Of a stretch of DNA of 55,801 bases, positions 9,789 through 18,744 are shown piece after piece. Origin of the DNA: Puniceicoccales bacterium (GTDB lineage: Bacteria; Verrucomicrobiota; Verrucomicrobiia; Opitutales; UBA953). The translations under genes and the position numbers were made by a program. Location of the stretch: assembly GCA_031256995.1 (NCBI GenBank), contig JAIRPL010000007.1:1-55801 (forward strand), given 5' to 3'. Positions within the stretch are counted from its first letter, which is position 1. Every line of letters starts with the position of its first letter. The notes beneath the pieces are model-generated. The model was not told where the DNA came from and did no database searches. It saw nothing but the letters and a program-made list of their open reading frames with translations.

Positions 9789-10217
9789 ATGAAACAAACC
9801 CGCGCATCTCTCCCCCTGCCTCGTGGCGTCAGCGTGCCGGTGGTGTGGAAAGCCCCGGTGGCCGTCATTGCCGCGCTCCTTCTTCTCGTGTCATTATCCG
9901 GCTGCTCGAAAAACGATGAGACTCACAGGAAATACACGGAGGCGCGGGCCGGACTAAAACGGCTGGATCCGCGCTTCCCCGATCAGGCTGACTGCGAACG
10001 TCTGGAAGTGGCGTTCAAGGAGCTTGGGGATTACAAGGACTCGCGCGAACTGTATAACGAGGTCGCCTACATGTCGGGTGCCCGTTTTTTGGAAAGGGGC
10101 GATTATCACGCCGCGCAGGCATACGACCAATTTCGGAAAGCCGGGCATTACAAGGATGCGGACAAAAAGGCGCTGGAGGCGGCTCGGTGCACCGGCGCAC
10201 AGACAACCCCGGAGTGA
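9789..10217 (+). CDS. small lipoprotein with two 'YKDS/YKDA' helical repeats
   Basis: 142 residues. A long N-terminal hydrophobic stretch ends in the lipobox LSGC with Cys39. The mature part has the pattern LGDYKDSRELYNEVAYMSGARFLERGDYHAA, then GHYKDADKKALEAA. This resembles the short TPR/Sel1-like units common in bacterial surface proteins, where each unit forms a helix pair. No enzymatic motif is present. It sits between the two large HEAT-type lipoproteins on the same strand (262 bp after the first, 72 bp before the second), so it is probably part of the same transcription unit and perhaps the same assembly. Function not known. Confidence 0.75.
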   Translation: MKQTRASLPLPRGVSVPVVWKAPVAVIAALLLLVSLSGCSKNDETHRKYTEARAGLKRLDPRFPDQADCERLEVAFKELGDYKDSRELYNEVAYMSGARFLERGDYHAAQAYDQFRKAGHYKDADKKALEAARCTGAQTTPE

Positions 10218-10289
10218 TTTTTCCAACGCCCCGCCCCGCGAGTTTTTTTCAACCGCCACACTCGTCCAGCACACCAACCCAGCCCCGCC

Positions 10290-12437
10290 ATGAAGCCATG
10301 CCGCCGTTTCCTCGATAATATCACCCCCCTGTTCCTCGCCGCGCTGCTCGTTGCGTTTGTTTTTCCGTTTTTGTCCGGCTGCTCGAAGACGCACAGGGCG
10401 CAGGCGCGCGTTGCCAGGGACGACGGCGCGGGCATTGAGAAACGCATGGAGTCCGTGGAGGCGCTGGCGGCAGCGGGCGATCAGGCGCTGCTCGCCGATG
10501 TGGCCGCGAACACCGGCGATCCGCAGGTGCGGCACGCCGCGATGGAGAAAATCTCCGACGAGCGGTTTCTGGCGAAGGCGCTCAAAAACATGCGCGGTGG
10601 CGAGGTGGGGCTGATGGATCAGGTGATGCGCAACGGCCCGGCCTCGCGAGCGCAGGAGGCCATGCGAAACGTCAGTGGGTTGGACGCGAAAACCATCGAG
10701 GCCGCGCTGGGAAAAATAACCGACCCGCGGTTGCTGACGGATCTGGCCCGGCACGCCGCGTCCCTGACTGTTCGCATGAGCGCGGTGGTCAAAACCGGCG
10801 ACCAGGCCGCGCTGGCGGCCCTTGTACGGGACAACTCACTGGGGATTCCATTTCGCCAGGCGATAGTCGGGGAACTCACCGATCAGGCCGTGCTCGCGGA
10901 CATTGCAAAAAACGCCGCGGACTCCCTCATCCGCGAGGCGGCGGCGGGCAAACTCACCGACCAAGTCGCGCTCACGGACATCGCCCAGGACGCCGCCGGG
11001 GATTCCGCCCTTCGCAAGGCGGCGGTTGGCAGGCTCACCGACCAGGCATTGCTGGCAACGATTGCGAAGGATGCCAAAAACAATTCTGAAATCCGCGAAC
11101 AGGCGGTGCGGACGCTCACCGACCAGGGCGCACTCGCCGGAATCGTCATGGCCGGCGCCAGCCTCTCCCCGGACAACGAGGAGCACACACTCGCGCTCCT
11201 CGCGGTGGAAAGCATGACCGACCAGGCGCGGCTCGCCGCCTTCGCCGGGAATGACAAACTCTTTCTAATCCGCGACACCATCGTCGGCAAACTGACCGAC
11301 CAGAAGCTGCTCGAAAAATTCGCCACGGACGCCGGCGAAATGCAGCCCGTGCGTTACGCGGCGGTGCAAAACCTGGTCGACGCGCGCGTGCTCGCCGGCA
11401 TCGCCAGGACCGACGAGGATGGCGAAGTGCGCAAGCTGGCACTGTCCAAACTTTCCAGGGACGAGCCGTCATTGCTGGTCGATATTATCCAAAACGCCGG
11501 CGGCGCCAAAGGCACGCAAGCGGCTGTCGGGGCATTGGAAAAACTCGACGACCAGCGGCTGCTTGCCGGCGTCGCCGCGACCGCGACGCTCCGCATAATC
11601 CGCGAGGAGGCGATCGACAAAATAACCGACCAGGCGGCGCTCTCCGCCCTCGCGCGCCACGACGGCGCGGATGTCCGCCTGCTCGCGCTCTGGCGGCTGG
11701 CGGACAAGGCATTGCTGGCGGACATTGCCAAAAACGATGCGGACGGCCGCGTCCGACAAGCCGCCGCCGCCAAGCTGTCCACCGCGCCCGCCGCGCGCGC
11801 GGAAAAAGCGATTACGGATTTGATAAAGGAGGGCAAAGTGGCGGTTGCCGCAAGAGGCAGCTCCATCAGCAAATTGTCCGTCACGCTGAAACGGATGACG
11901 CCGTATCCGCTGGAAGTGCAGATTCCCGCCGGCACGTATTTTTTCTGCGACAACAGCGCGGCGCAAAACATGGTCTCGACGGCGGACGTCACCCTCACGC
12001 TCCACGGCGACTCGCAAAGCACGGAAATCCCCGTCGCCTGCGCGAACCAGCCGAGGGACATCCCCGGCGAGCACGACAGCTTTGTCATTGGAATCCCGAA
12101 AAACGCCGGCGAGCTGTCCAAGCTCATGGCGGTTTTGGGAAAGAAAAACGTCCCTTATCACACAAAACAGGCCGCCGTCTGGATCGTCACCGACGACGCC
12201 GATTATGGCGGCCTCGGCTCCCTGCGCTCCGTGTCGCGATTCACGCCGCGCATCCCCGGCGTCGCCCACGGCACGCGCTCCATCAAAGAACCCGAGGCGG
12301 CGGAGGCGATGCGCCTGTGCGACGAGGCCGGCATTGACATCAAAAGCGGCCGCATCTGGCGTGACCGCGAAAAAATCCTCGCGGAATTGAAACCGGGCGA
12401 ACTGAAAAACTGGCTCGCGGATTTTATAAAACCCTGA
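10290..12437 (+). CDS. HEAT/LRV-like repeat lipoprotein, paralogue of the 6458 gene
   Basis: 715 residues. The lipobox is LSGC with Cys31, and the N-terminus (MKPC, PFLSGCSKT) closely matches that of the 6458 protein (PFLPGCSKT). Residues ~40-500 carry many LTDQALLATIAKDA-type helical units. Residues ~507-715 are the same C-terminal domain as in the larger paralogue: ITDLIKEGK, IPAGTYFFCDN, AQNMVST, PVACANQP, KQAAVWIVTDDADY, EPEAAEAMRLC, AGIDIK. The beta-propeller is absent. The pair therefore arose by duplication with gain or loss of the propeller. The domain's function is unknown to me. It lies downstream of the 9789 lipoprotein and 90 bp upstream of the next one. Confidence 0.8.
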   Translation: MKPCRRFLDNITPLFLAALLVAFVFPFLSGCSKTHRAQARVARDDGAGIEKRMESVEALAAAGDQALLADVAANTGDPQVRHAAMEKISDERFLAKALKNMRGGEVGLMDQVMRNGPASRAQEAMRNVSGLDAKTIEAALGKITDPRLLTDLARHAASLTVRMSAVVKTGDQAALAALVRDNSLGIPFRQAIVGELTDQAVLADIAKNAADSLIREAAAGKLTDQVALTDIAQDAAGDSALRKAAVGRLTDQALLATIAKDAKNNSEIREQAVRTLTDQGALAGIVMAGASLSPDNEEHTLALLAVESMTDQARLAAFAGNDKLFLIRDTIVGKLTDQKLLEKFATDAGEMQPVRYAAVQNLVDARVLAGIARTDEDGEVRKLALSKLSRDEPSLLVDIIQNAGGAKGTQAAVGALEKLDDQRLLAGVAATATLRIIREEAIDKITDQAALSALARHDGADVRLLALWRLADKALLADIAKNDADGRVRQAAAAKLSTAPAARAEKAITDLIKEGKVAVAARGSSISKLSVTLKRMTPYPLEVQIPAGTYFFCDNSAAQNMVSTADVTLTLHGDSQSTEIPVACANQPRDIPGEHDSFVIGIPKNAGELSKLMAVLGKKNVPYHTKQAAVWIVTDDADYGGLGSLRSVSRFTPRIPGVAHGTRSIKEPEAAEAMRLCDEAGIDIKSGRIWRDREKILAELKPGELKNWLADFIKP

Positions 12438-12527
12438 CTTTTGGCGCTGGAATGCGCCTCGCCGCCGATTTCCTTGCAAATCCTTGACACAAATTATCCC
12501 TCTTGGAAGCGTCCCCCGCTCCTCCTC

Positions 12528-13547
12528 ATGAAAATAACACACAAATGCATCGCCCTCCTCGCAATCGCGCTCTGCGGCCTCGTCACATTCACCGCTTGCG
12601 GCAAAAAATCCTCGTCCTCCCCCGGCAGACCCGGCTCCGCTGACGAAGCCGGCAAAACCGGCAATGAATCCATCGCCCTCTTTAACGACCTCCTCGCCTT
12701 CCGCAAACTTGCCTTCGAACCCCTCAAAAAAATCACGGACCAAACCGCGAAATCCGAGGAATTCGTCACCCGCGTCTCAAGCAAACCCAGCTGGAACATG
12801 GTGCTCCTCGGCATCAACCCCTACGAAAAAATCGCCAAAAGCAAACTCGCCGCGCCCAAATCCCTCTCCAGCGCCGACCAGGAATTCTTGAACAGCCGCA
12901 TCAAACTCGCGAAGGACGGCTGCGCCGAACTCAACACAATCGTCAGCACCCTCACCGCCTACTACAAGGCCGAGGACTACAAGGACGACAAACACAAGAA
13001 GTTCCTCGACACCAAACCCCGCATTGAGGCCCTCGTCGGGCAAATCGCCAGCGCCTGCAACGAAGCCCTCCAGCGCGCCGACAAAATCTCCGACGAAGCC
13101 GAGCGCAAAATTCTCGAAAAAACGCCCACCGGCGCCCACATCCTCGCCATGCGCGACATCATGGCAAAATGCCGCGAGCAAATGGCCATCCTCACCGACG
13201 AACGCCTCCTCCGCGTCGGCTCCGGCACCAGTTACACCGACGCCAGCAAGGCCGGGGACGCCGCCAAGGTGAAGGACCTCGCCGACGCCGCCGAGGCCAT
13301 GACAGCCGAGATCAACAAACTCGCCGACAAAGCCAAGACCCTCGACCCCGGCGTCATCAAAAAAGCCCCGGCCCAAGCCCGCGCCTACGAAAACTTCTTC
13401 AAGGAACTCGAAAAAGAGCAAGGCCAGGTGCGCAAAACCATCCGCTACATTCGCGAATGGGGCTGCGTCGGCAACGAAAGCGACATGCGCAACCTCAGCC
13501 AAAACCTCAGCGGCATGACCAACGAGCACAACCGCTTCATCAAATAA
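12528..13547 (+). CDS. helical lipoprotein of unknown function
   Basis: 339 residues from the ATG at 12528 (MKITHKCIALL), which starts a lipoprotein signal peptide with lipobox FTAC and Cys24; the longer upstream frame lacks one. The mature part begins with a Lys/Ser-rich linker (GKKSSSSPG). The rest is rich in Lys, Glu and Ala with few aromatic residues, suggesting long helices or coiled coils, for example around KAEDYKDDKHKKFLDTKP and the C-terminal FKELEKEQGQVRK. No family was recognised. It is the last gene of the lipoprotein cluster, and a strong terminator begins 38 bp after its stop. Codon use (many C-ending codons) looks native. Confidence 0.7.
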   Translation: MKITHKCIALLAIALCGLVTFTACGKKSSSSPGRPGSADEAGKTGNESIALFNDLLAFRKLAFEPLKKITDQTAKSEEFVTRVSSKPSWNMVLLGINPYEKIAKSKLAAPKSLSSADQEFLNSRIKLAKDGCAELNTIVSTLTAYYKAEDYKDDKHKKFLDTKPRIEALVGQIASACNEALQRADKISDEAERKILEKTPTGAHILAMRDIMAKCREQMAILTDERLLRVGSGTSYTDASKAGDAAKVKDLADAAEAMTAEINKLADKAKTLDPGVIKKAPAQARAYENFFKELEKEQGQVRKTIRYIREWGCVGNESDMRNLSQNLSGMTNEHNRFIK

Positions 13548-13584
13548 CCCCCCGGAGCCGCCCCTTTTTCAGCCCGTCAAAAGA

Positions 13585-13620
13585 CAAGGCCCGGTCACCC
13601 CCGACCGGGCCTTGTTTTTT
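13585..13620 (+). terminator. rho-independent terminator of the lipoprotein cluster
   Basis: A perfect 12-bp stem (CAAGGCCCGGTC paired with GACCGGGCCTTG) with a 6-base loop (13597-13602) is followed by six T. It ends the forward transcription unit 6458-13547. Confidence 0.92.
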
Positions 13621-13622
13621 CA

Positions 13623-13745
13623 TGAAACACCCCGCAAAGCATTGAACGCGGAAAACTCACGGATTTGACAAACGAGGGAAAACTGCCGGTCGAAATAAGC
13701 GGCGACAACATTCGCAGCCTGCGCAATGCCCGCCGAAAACGGACG
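13623..13745 (+). pseudogene. decayed fragment of the shared lipoprotein C-terminal domain
   Basis: Reading forward in the frame of 13623, the translation is NTPQSIERGKLTDL, then TNEGKLPVEISGDNIRSL. This aligns with the start of the shared domain in the two paralogues (TTPQTITDLIKNGKLLAG and ITDLIKEGKVAVAARGSSI in the same order). The similarity fades after about 35-40 residues, before the IPAGTYF landmark. The fragment has no start region, no lipobox and lies behind the terminator, so it is likely a remnant of a third copy or of a recombination event. Evidence is by eye only. Confidence 0.5.
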
Positions 13746-13806
13746 CCCCGCCCGCTGCCGCTGAAAACGGCCTCGGCAGACCAAATGCCGGCACTCCCAG
13801 GCATCC

Positions 13807-15795
13807 TCATATCTGAAAATCGATTTCCCATTGCGGAGGAAGGAGCGCGTCAGGTTGCCCGGAGGCTGGCTCCGAGCCTGCCGGGCCTTGGGAGGAAGCG
13901 GAACGCAGGGGAGGATCGGATTTGCGGCGGCGATCATAAAAGACACGAATGTCCGCATTCTTGGACCCAAGGATTTCACACGCGCGCAGGAGCGCCCGAC
14001 GTGTGGAGACATTTGGGTTGGCGGGATCGCCTTCAAACACATTCGCCGTGCCAAGAATTTTCAAAATGCCACTGTCGCGAAAAACCTTCATCACGTCCGG
14101 CGTGCAACCGCTGACAAGCAGATGGCGCCCGGCCTTGCCCAACGATTCATGCAATGACTCCAGCGCCATGACCGTCGAGGCATCCAGGTGGCGGGCATTT
14201 TTCAGGCGCAGGATAAACAGGCGGATGTTTTCGTCGCGAGCCTGGTGACGGATTTCCGTCAGAAACACATCCGCAGCGCCAAAATACAACTCACCCTCGA
14301 CGTGAATGATGGCAATTTGCGGCAAAACACGCTGCGTCTTGTCCTTGATTTGGGCGAGGGAACCGCTCTCGTCAAAAGAGTACTCAACGAGCACGGGAGA
14401 GCTTGTTTTTTGAAGAAAAAGGGCGAGGGAGAGGCCGATTCCCGCATAAATGGCGATATCCAGACGCGCAAAGAGCGCGGCGGCGAGGGTAAGGGCAAAC
14501 ACGGCGGCGTCCGAGCGCGTTGAACGGCAGGCCACGCGGATTTGTGCCGGCGCAAGCATCCCGGCGCCAATCTGCACAAGCACGGCGGCGAGCGCCGCAA
14601 GCGGGATGTGATTGAAAAGCGGCGCGAGCAACAGCAGCGCGACAAACACCGCGATGCTGCTGAACACGGACGCCATTTGCGTCCGCGCCCCCGTTTGAAA
14701 CAAGGCTGCGGAACGCGTGAAGGACGACGAACCGGGGACCGCGCCAAACAACGCGTTGGCGATGTTGCCCACCCCCATGCCAAGCAATTCCTGATTGGCA
14801 TCCACACGCTGGCCGCTGCGGGCCGCGAAACCCTTGGTGATGGAGGCGGATTCCAGCATCCCAATCAATGCGATGGCAACCGCCCCGCCAAGCAACGAGG
14901 GGAGCAATGCCAGATGCTCGCGGGACGGAGAAAAGCCCTCAAATTCCGGCCAGCCCGCGCGCAAAGCCTGGATGTCCCCCACCACGCGAAACGGCGCCTC
15001 TCCCCCATGCGGCACCACCCACGCCCACGAAACACAGGCGAAAACGAGCAGGACAAGCAATCCGGCATGCCGCCAGCCAAACAGTTGCCGCGCCCCGACC
15101 GACACGACAAGCGTCGCCACGCCCAGGGCGGCATCGCCAAACGCGACATTCCCGCCCACAACCCCATCCACGACGTCCAGCAATGCCTGCACCACACCCC
15201 CTCCAGCGCCACCCGCCGGCATGCCGCCGATGCCCAGCAAGCTGTGCAATTGCGTGGCAACAAGCGTCAGGCCAATCGCCGAGCTGTAAGCCACCACGAC
15301 AGAGCGCGAGATAAACTTTGTGACCTCACCAAAGCGCAACAAACCGGCCACAAACTGCACAACCCCGATGATCAAGGCCATGTAAACAGCAAGTTGCAGC
15401 GGAGACAGCCCTCCCGCGTGAAGCCCCATGGCGGAAGCAATGGCGGCGGAGACAATGAGGCTCCCGGAGCTTGTTGGCCCAAACACGTGGTGGTGAGAGG
15501 TGAAAAAGAGCGCGGAAAAAGCCCCGCCAACCATCACGGCAAGCACGACAGGCCCCGGTGGCAGGCCTATGATAAGCGCGAAACCGATCGCTTGCGGGAT
15601 GGAGATGAGGGCCAGTGCGCCACCCGCAAACGCATCCGCACGGAAAGTCCTCCAATCATAGTGCCGCAGCTCCCGCAAAAGAGGGAATTCAACCTTCAAA
15701 AACCGCCCATGCATCCTCCCGCCCCCTGCGGGGGGCGGCGGCATCCCGCTGCCTGCTTCCTCGTTATTGGCGCCCATTAACAACGCCGCCAGCAT
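13807..15795 (-). CDS. SulP-family anion (sulfate-type) permease with STAS domain
   Basis: 662 residues if begun at the ATG at 15795; starts at 15777 or 15714 are also possible, the last giving MHGRFLKVEFPLLRELRHYDW, close to where SulP proteins usually begin. The N-terminal two-thirds is multi-span, with the SulP hallmark ISIPQAIGFALIIGLPP after the first helix and the HHHVFGPTSSGSLIVSAAIA segment, then GLLRFGEVTKFISRSVVVAY. The C-terminus is a cytoplasmic STAS domain (IAIIHVEGELYFGAADVF, LRLKNARHLDASTVMALE). SulP proteins carry sulfate, bicarbonate or other anions, usually with H+ or Na+; the substrate cannot be read here. It converges with the lipoprotein cluster. Confidence 0.88.
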   Translation of the reverse strand: MLAALLMGANNEEAGSGMPPPPAGGGRMHGRFLKVEFPLLRELRHYDWRTFRADAFAGGALALISIPQAIGFALIIGLPPGPVVLAVMVGGAFSALFFTSHHHVFGPTSSGSLIVSAAIASAMGLHAGGLSPLQLAVYMALIIGVVQFVAGLLRFGEVTKFISRSVVVAYSSAIGLTLVATQLHSLLGIGGMPAGGAGGGVVQALLDVVDGVVGGNVAFGDAALGVATLVVSVGARQLFGWRHAGLLVLLVFACVSWAWVVPHGGEAPFRVVGDIQALRAGWPEFEGFSPSREHLALLPSLLGGAVAIALIGMLESASITKGFAARSGQRVDANQELLGMGVGNIANALFGAVPGSSSFTRSAALFQTGARTQMASVFSSIAVFVALLLLAPLFNHIPLAALAAVLVQIGAGMLAPAQIRVACRSTRSDAAVFALTLAAALFARLDIAIYAGIGLSLALFLQKTSSPVLVEYSFDESGSLAQIKDKTQRVLPQIAIIHVEGELYFGAADVFLTEIRHQARDENIRLFILRLKNARHLDASTVMALESLHESLGKAGRHLLVSGCTPDVMKVFRDSGILKILGTANVFEGDPANPNVSTRRALLRACEILGSKNADIRVFYDRRRKSDPPLRSASSQGPAGSEPASGQPDALLPPQWEIDFQI

Positions 15796-15900
15796 GCATC
15801 CCCCCACAAACGGTCGTCAACAGTACGACACAAGGCAGGAAATCCGCCATGGCTCACCCCATGGAAAACAGGCGTCCGTCCACCCTGGCCCGCGCGCCCG

Positions 15901-16791
15901 TCACGCATCCAAAAAGTCGCGAATCTCGGGAATGAGAAAGTCGCCGGCGTCCTCAAGGACGTAATGGCCGGCACTGGGGCGGTAACGCAAAATGGCATTG
16001 GGAAAACGCCTGGCCCATTCGGCAAAATAGGCGTCATTAAAACAAAAATCCCGCCCGCCCCACGCGAGAAGGATGGGATGCGCGGAAAGTTTCCCAAGCG
16101 TGGCGTCCATCTCCTCCAGCATGGCATGGCTGGGGTGGTCGTGCTCCATGGGGATGTCGCTCACGAAACGGGCGATCGCGCCACGGCTGCCCCATGAACC
16201 ATAAGGCGCGAGATAACCCGCGCGAACCGTGCGTGAAAGATGACGGCTGACGGCCATGTATGTCGCGGGAAGCACAAAACCATTCAGACCCCGCACAATG
16301 AGTTCGCCTAGGACCGGGAGGCGGCATGCGGCAATGCGCCACGGGAGGCGCGCCCCGGGAGGCGGCAAAAAGGCGGCGGTGTTTGTGACAACAAGCCGGC
16401 CAATGCGCTCCGGCTGGCGCAATGCCATGCCAAAGCCAATGGCGCCCCCCCAGTCGTGCACACACAGGTGACAGTGGGAAACTCCGAGGACGTCCAGCAG
16501 GCTCTCGACATGCGCGATGCGGTCGGCAAGGCGAAAAAAATGGTCAGGCTTGTCCGAATACCCCATGCCAAGATGATCGGGGGCGATGCACCGATAGCCT
16601 TGCAAGGAAAGCGAGCGAATCAGATCACGCCAAAGGAATGACCACGTTGGATTGCCGTGCAAAAGGAGCACCACGGGGCCGCCGCCACCGGTGTCCACGT
16701 AATGCATCCGCCCGCGCTCCAACGGGAGCCAGCGGGATTCAAAGGGATAGCTGGTCCGCAAATATGCCGGAATGGGGGCGGAAATGGACAT
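15901..16791 (-). CDS. alpha/beta-hydrolase of haloalkane dehalogenase/OleB type
   Basis: 296 residues from the ATG at 16791 (MSISAPIPAYLRTSYPF). It shows HGNPTWSFLWRDLI (oxyanion hole), PDHLGMGYSDKP, the nucleophile elbow VHDWGGAIGFGMALR with aspartate in place of serine, and the late AGHYVLEDA histidine. The Asp nucleophile inside HDWGG is typical of haloalkane dehalogenases and of OleB, which decarboxylates beta-lactones in long-chain olefin synthesis. The YPFES opening and the long cap region fit OleB-like proteins somewhat better than dehalogenases. No oleA, oleC or oleD gene is in the window, so I leave it at superfamily level. It lies downstream of leuC on the same strand, about 150 bp apart. 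Confidence 0.72.
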   Translation of the reverse strand: MSISAPIPAYLRTSYPFESRWLPLERGRMHYVDTGGGGPVVLLLHGNPTWSFLWRDLIRSLSLQGYRCIAPDHLGMGYSDKPDHFFRLADRIAHVESLLDVLGVSHCHLCVHDWGGAIGFGMALRQPERIGRLVVTNTAAFLPPPGARLPWRIAACRLPVLGELIVRGLNGFVLPATYMAVSRHLSRTVRAGYLAPYGSWGSRGAIARFVSDIPMEHDHPSHAMLEEMDATLGKLSAHPILLAWGGRDFCFNDAYFAEWARRFPNAILRYRPSAGHYVLEDAGDFLIPEIRDFLDA

Positions 16792-16938
16792 GGTTTGAAA
16801 TGGGGCGGCGGCCGGGCTGGGAAATCCAGGACGGGAAGCGTGGGCGCAATCGGAAAAGACAAGCTGTCCCTCAATTTTCGATGCGCCCCGCGTCATCCCC
16901 GTTCCCCGGGAAGTCCGCTCGCCGGCCCCGATAGTTTG

Positions 16939-18351
16939 TCATGGGACCCCGGCGAACACCTCGCGGGCATCGCTGATCTTTCCAGTGATCGCCGCCGCCG
17001 CCGCCATCGCGGGACTCATCAGCACCGTGCGTCCCGTGGGAGAACCTTGCCGCCCCTTGAAATTGCGGTTGGAGGAGCTGGCGCACAATTCATCCCCGCG
17101 CAACTTGTCCGGGTTCATGGCAAGGCACATGGAGCACCCCGCGTTGCGCCACTCAAAACCGGCGTCGCGAAACACCTTGTCCAAATCAAGCCTGCGCGCC
17201 TGCGCATCCACAAGCTGCGAGCCGGGGACAACGAGGGCGCGCACGCCGGAGGCGACCTTCCGGCCCTTGACCAGACGCGCGGCCTCCTGCAAATCCCCAA
17301 GGCGTCCGTTCGTGCAGGAACCGATGAAGACGACGTTCACAGGAACGCCTTTCACCGGTTCGCCTTCCTTGAATTTCATGTAGGCATAGGCCTCGGCGGC
17401 GGTCTCGCGGTCGGCATCCGTAAGAGAGTCCAGCCGCGGCAGTGGTTCATCAATGAAAACCGCCTGCGCCGGGTTTATGCCCCAAGTGACCGTCGGACGA
17501 ATCTCCCCAGCGTCGATGTTGACCTCATCGTCATAACGCGCGCCGGGATCGCTCGCGAATGAGCGCCAGCGCTGGCACGCGGCCTCCCACGCCGGGCCGG
17601 CCGGGGCATACGGCCGCCCCTTGAGCCAGGCAAAAGTCTTCTCGTCGGGATTCACGTAACCACAACGCGCCCCTCCCTCGATGGTCATGTTGCAGACCGT
17701 CATGCGCTCCTCCATGTTGAAGGCATCGAAAACTGAGCCGCCGTACTCGTACGCGTAGCCAAGGCCGCCATTGACACCAAGAAGCCGGATGATGTGCAAA
17801 ACGACATCCTTCGCATAGACACCGGGCAAGAGCCGGCCGTTGACATTGATGCGGCGAACCTTCAGGCGCGACATCGCAAGGGTTTGCGTCGCGAGAACAT
17901 CCCGCACCTGGCTTGTGCCAATGCCGAAGGCCAGCGCGCCAAAAGCCCCGTGTGTCGCCGTGTGCGAGTCACCGCACACAAGCGTGTTTCCCGGCTGCGT
18001 GACCCCCTGTTCCGGCCCGACCATGTGGACAATTCCCTGGCAACCCGTGGGAAGGTCAAAAAAACGGATTCCGTTTTCCGCGCAATTTTTGCGCAACTCG
18101 TTTATCATGGACTGCGCGACAGAGTCGGCAAATGGCTCGGTCTGATCAAGCGTCGGGACAATATGGTCAACGGTGGCGAAATTGCGCTCCGGGTGCAGCA
18201 CGGGAAGCCCCAGGTCGCGAAGCATCCCAAATGCCTGCGGACTGGTGACCTCGTGCAGCAATTGCGTGTCAATAAGCAGCTGGGTTCTTCCATCGGGCAA
18301 TTGACGGACGGCATGAGCGTCCCAAACTTTCTCGAAAAGTGTCTTGGACAT
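16939..18351 (-). CDS. leuC: 3-isopropylmalate dehydratase large subunit
   Basis: 470 residues from the ATG at 18351 ([15 protein letters not shown]). LeuC with LeuD isomerises 2-isopropylmalate to 3-isopropylmalate in leucine synthesis. The large subunit carries the 4Fe-4S cluster: cysteines are visible in [13 protein letters not shown] and in the pair [13 protein letters not shown]. Other signatures are [27 protein letters not shown] and [29 protein letters not shown]. Length is normal for bacterial LeuC. The small subunit leuD, usually next door, is absent: the gene downstream is a hydrolase and the divergent upstream gene is a tiny lipoprotein. LeuD must be encoded elsewhere. Confidence 0.95.
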   Translation of the reverse strand: MSKTLFEKVWDAHAVRQLPDGRTQLLIDTQLLHEVTSPQAFGMLRDLGLPVLHPERNFATVDHIVPTLDQTEPFADSVAQSMINELRKNCAENGIRFFDLPTGCQGIVHMVGPEQGVTQPGNTLVCGDSHTATHGAFGALAFGIGTSQVRDVLATQTLAMSRLKVRRINVNGRLLPGVYAKDVVLHIIRLLGVNGGLGYAYEYGGSVFDAFNMEERMTVCNMTIEGGARCGYVNPDEKTFAWLKGRPYAPAGPAWEAACQRWRSFASDPGARYDDEVNIDAGEIRPTVTWGINPAQAVFIDEPLPRLDSLTDADRETAAEAYAYMKFKEGEPVKGVPVNVVFIGSCTNGRLGDLQEAARLVKGRKVASGVRALVVPGSQLVDAQARRLDLDKVFRDAGFEWRNAGCSMCLAMNPDKLRGDELCASSSNRNFKGRQGSPTGRTVLMSPAMAAAAAITGKISDAREVFAGVP

Positions 18352-18450
18352 GTCAGCTTGGAAGGCTATTGACACCGCGCAGCTTTTGTCAACCGTGTCG
18401 CCTGTCTTCACGACGAAGACGCTCCTCACAACACACAAACACACCTCATC

Positions 18451-18600
18451 ATGAAAACAGTTCTCTGCAGCATTCTCCTCACCGCCGTCGCCGTGGCCTT
18501 CACGGGTTGCGAAAAAAAGGCTGAGAAGAAGGACGACGCGAAAAAGCCCGCCACCGAGCAGCCCGCCAAGGCTCCCGATGCCGCCGCCCAGAAGCCGTAA
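18451..18600 (+). CDS. 49-residue lipoprotein
   Basis: A short frame from the ATG at 18451 encodes [20 protein letters not shown], a textbook lipoprotein signal with Cys20. It is followed by a charged, Ala/Pro/Lys-rich tail ([17 protein letters not shown] and on) to a stop at 18600. The mature peptide has only about 30 residues and no fold is expected; it may act as a small membrane-tethered spacer. A hairpin follows within 25 bp. It is divergent from leuC and upstream of trmB. The strong lipobox, clean start and stop, and matching codon style argue that it is real. Confidence 0.7.
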   Translation: MKTVLCSILLTAVAVAFTGCEKKAEKKDDAKKPATEQPAKAPDAAAQKP

Positions 18601-18620
18601 GCGAAGCGCCTGCTCCCCGC

Positions 18621-18663
18621 GAAGCTCGCCACCGCCTCACCAGAGGCGCGGCGGGCTTCTTCA
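18621..18663 (+). terminator. probable terminator after the small lipoprotein
   Basis: An interrupted stem pairs GAAGC, CGCC and CGCCTC with GAGGCG, GGCG and GCTTC around a short ACCA loop (18621-18659). The following T-rich run (TTCATT) is weak, so termination strength is uncertain. Confidence 0.55.
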
Positions 18664-18744
18664 TTGCCAGCATGCGCAAACCAACGAGCCACAAGCCCCC
18701 GCGTCCGCCGCACTCCAGCCACCGCCTCCCGCAACCCACGCCGC

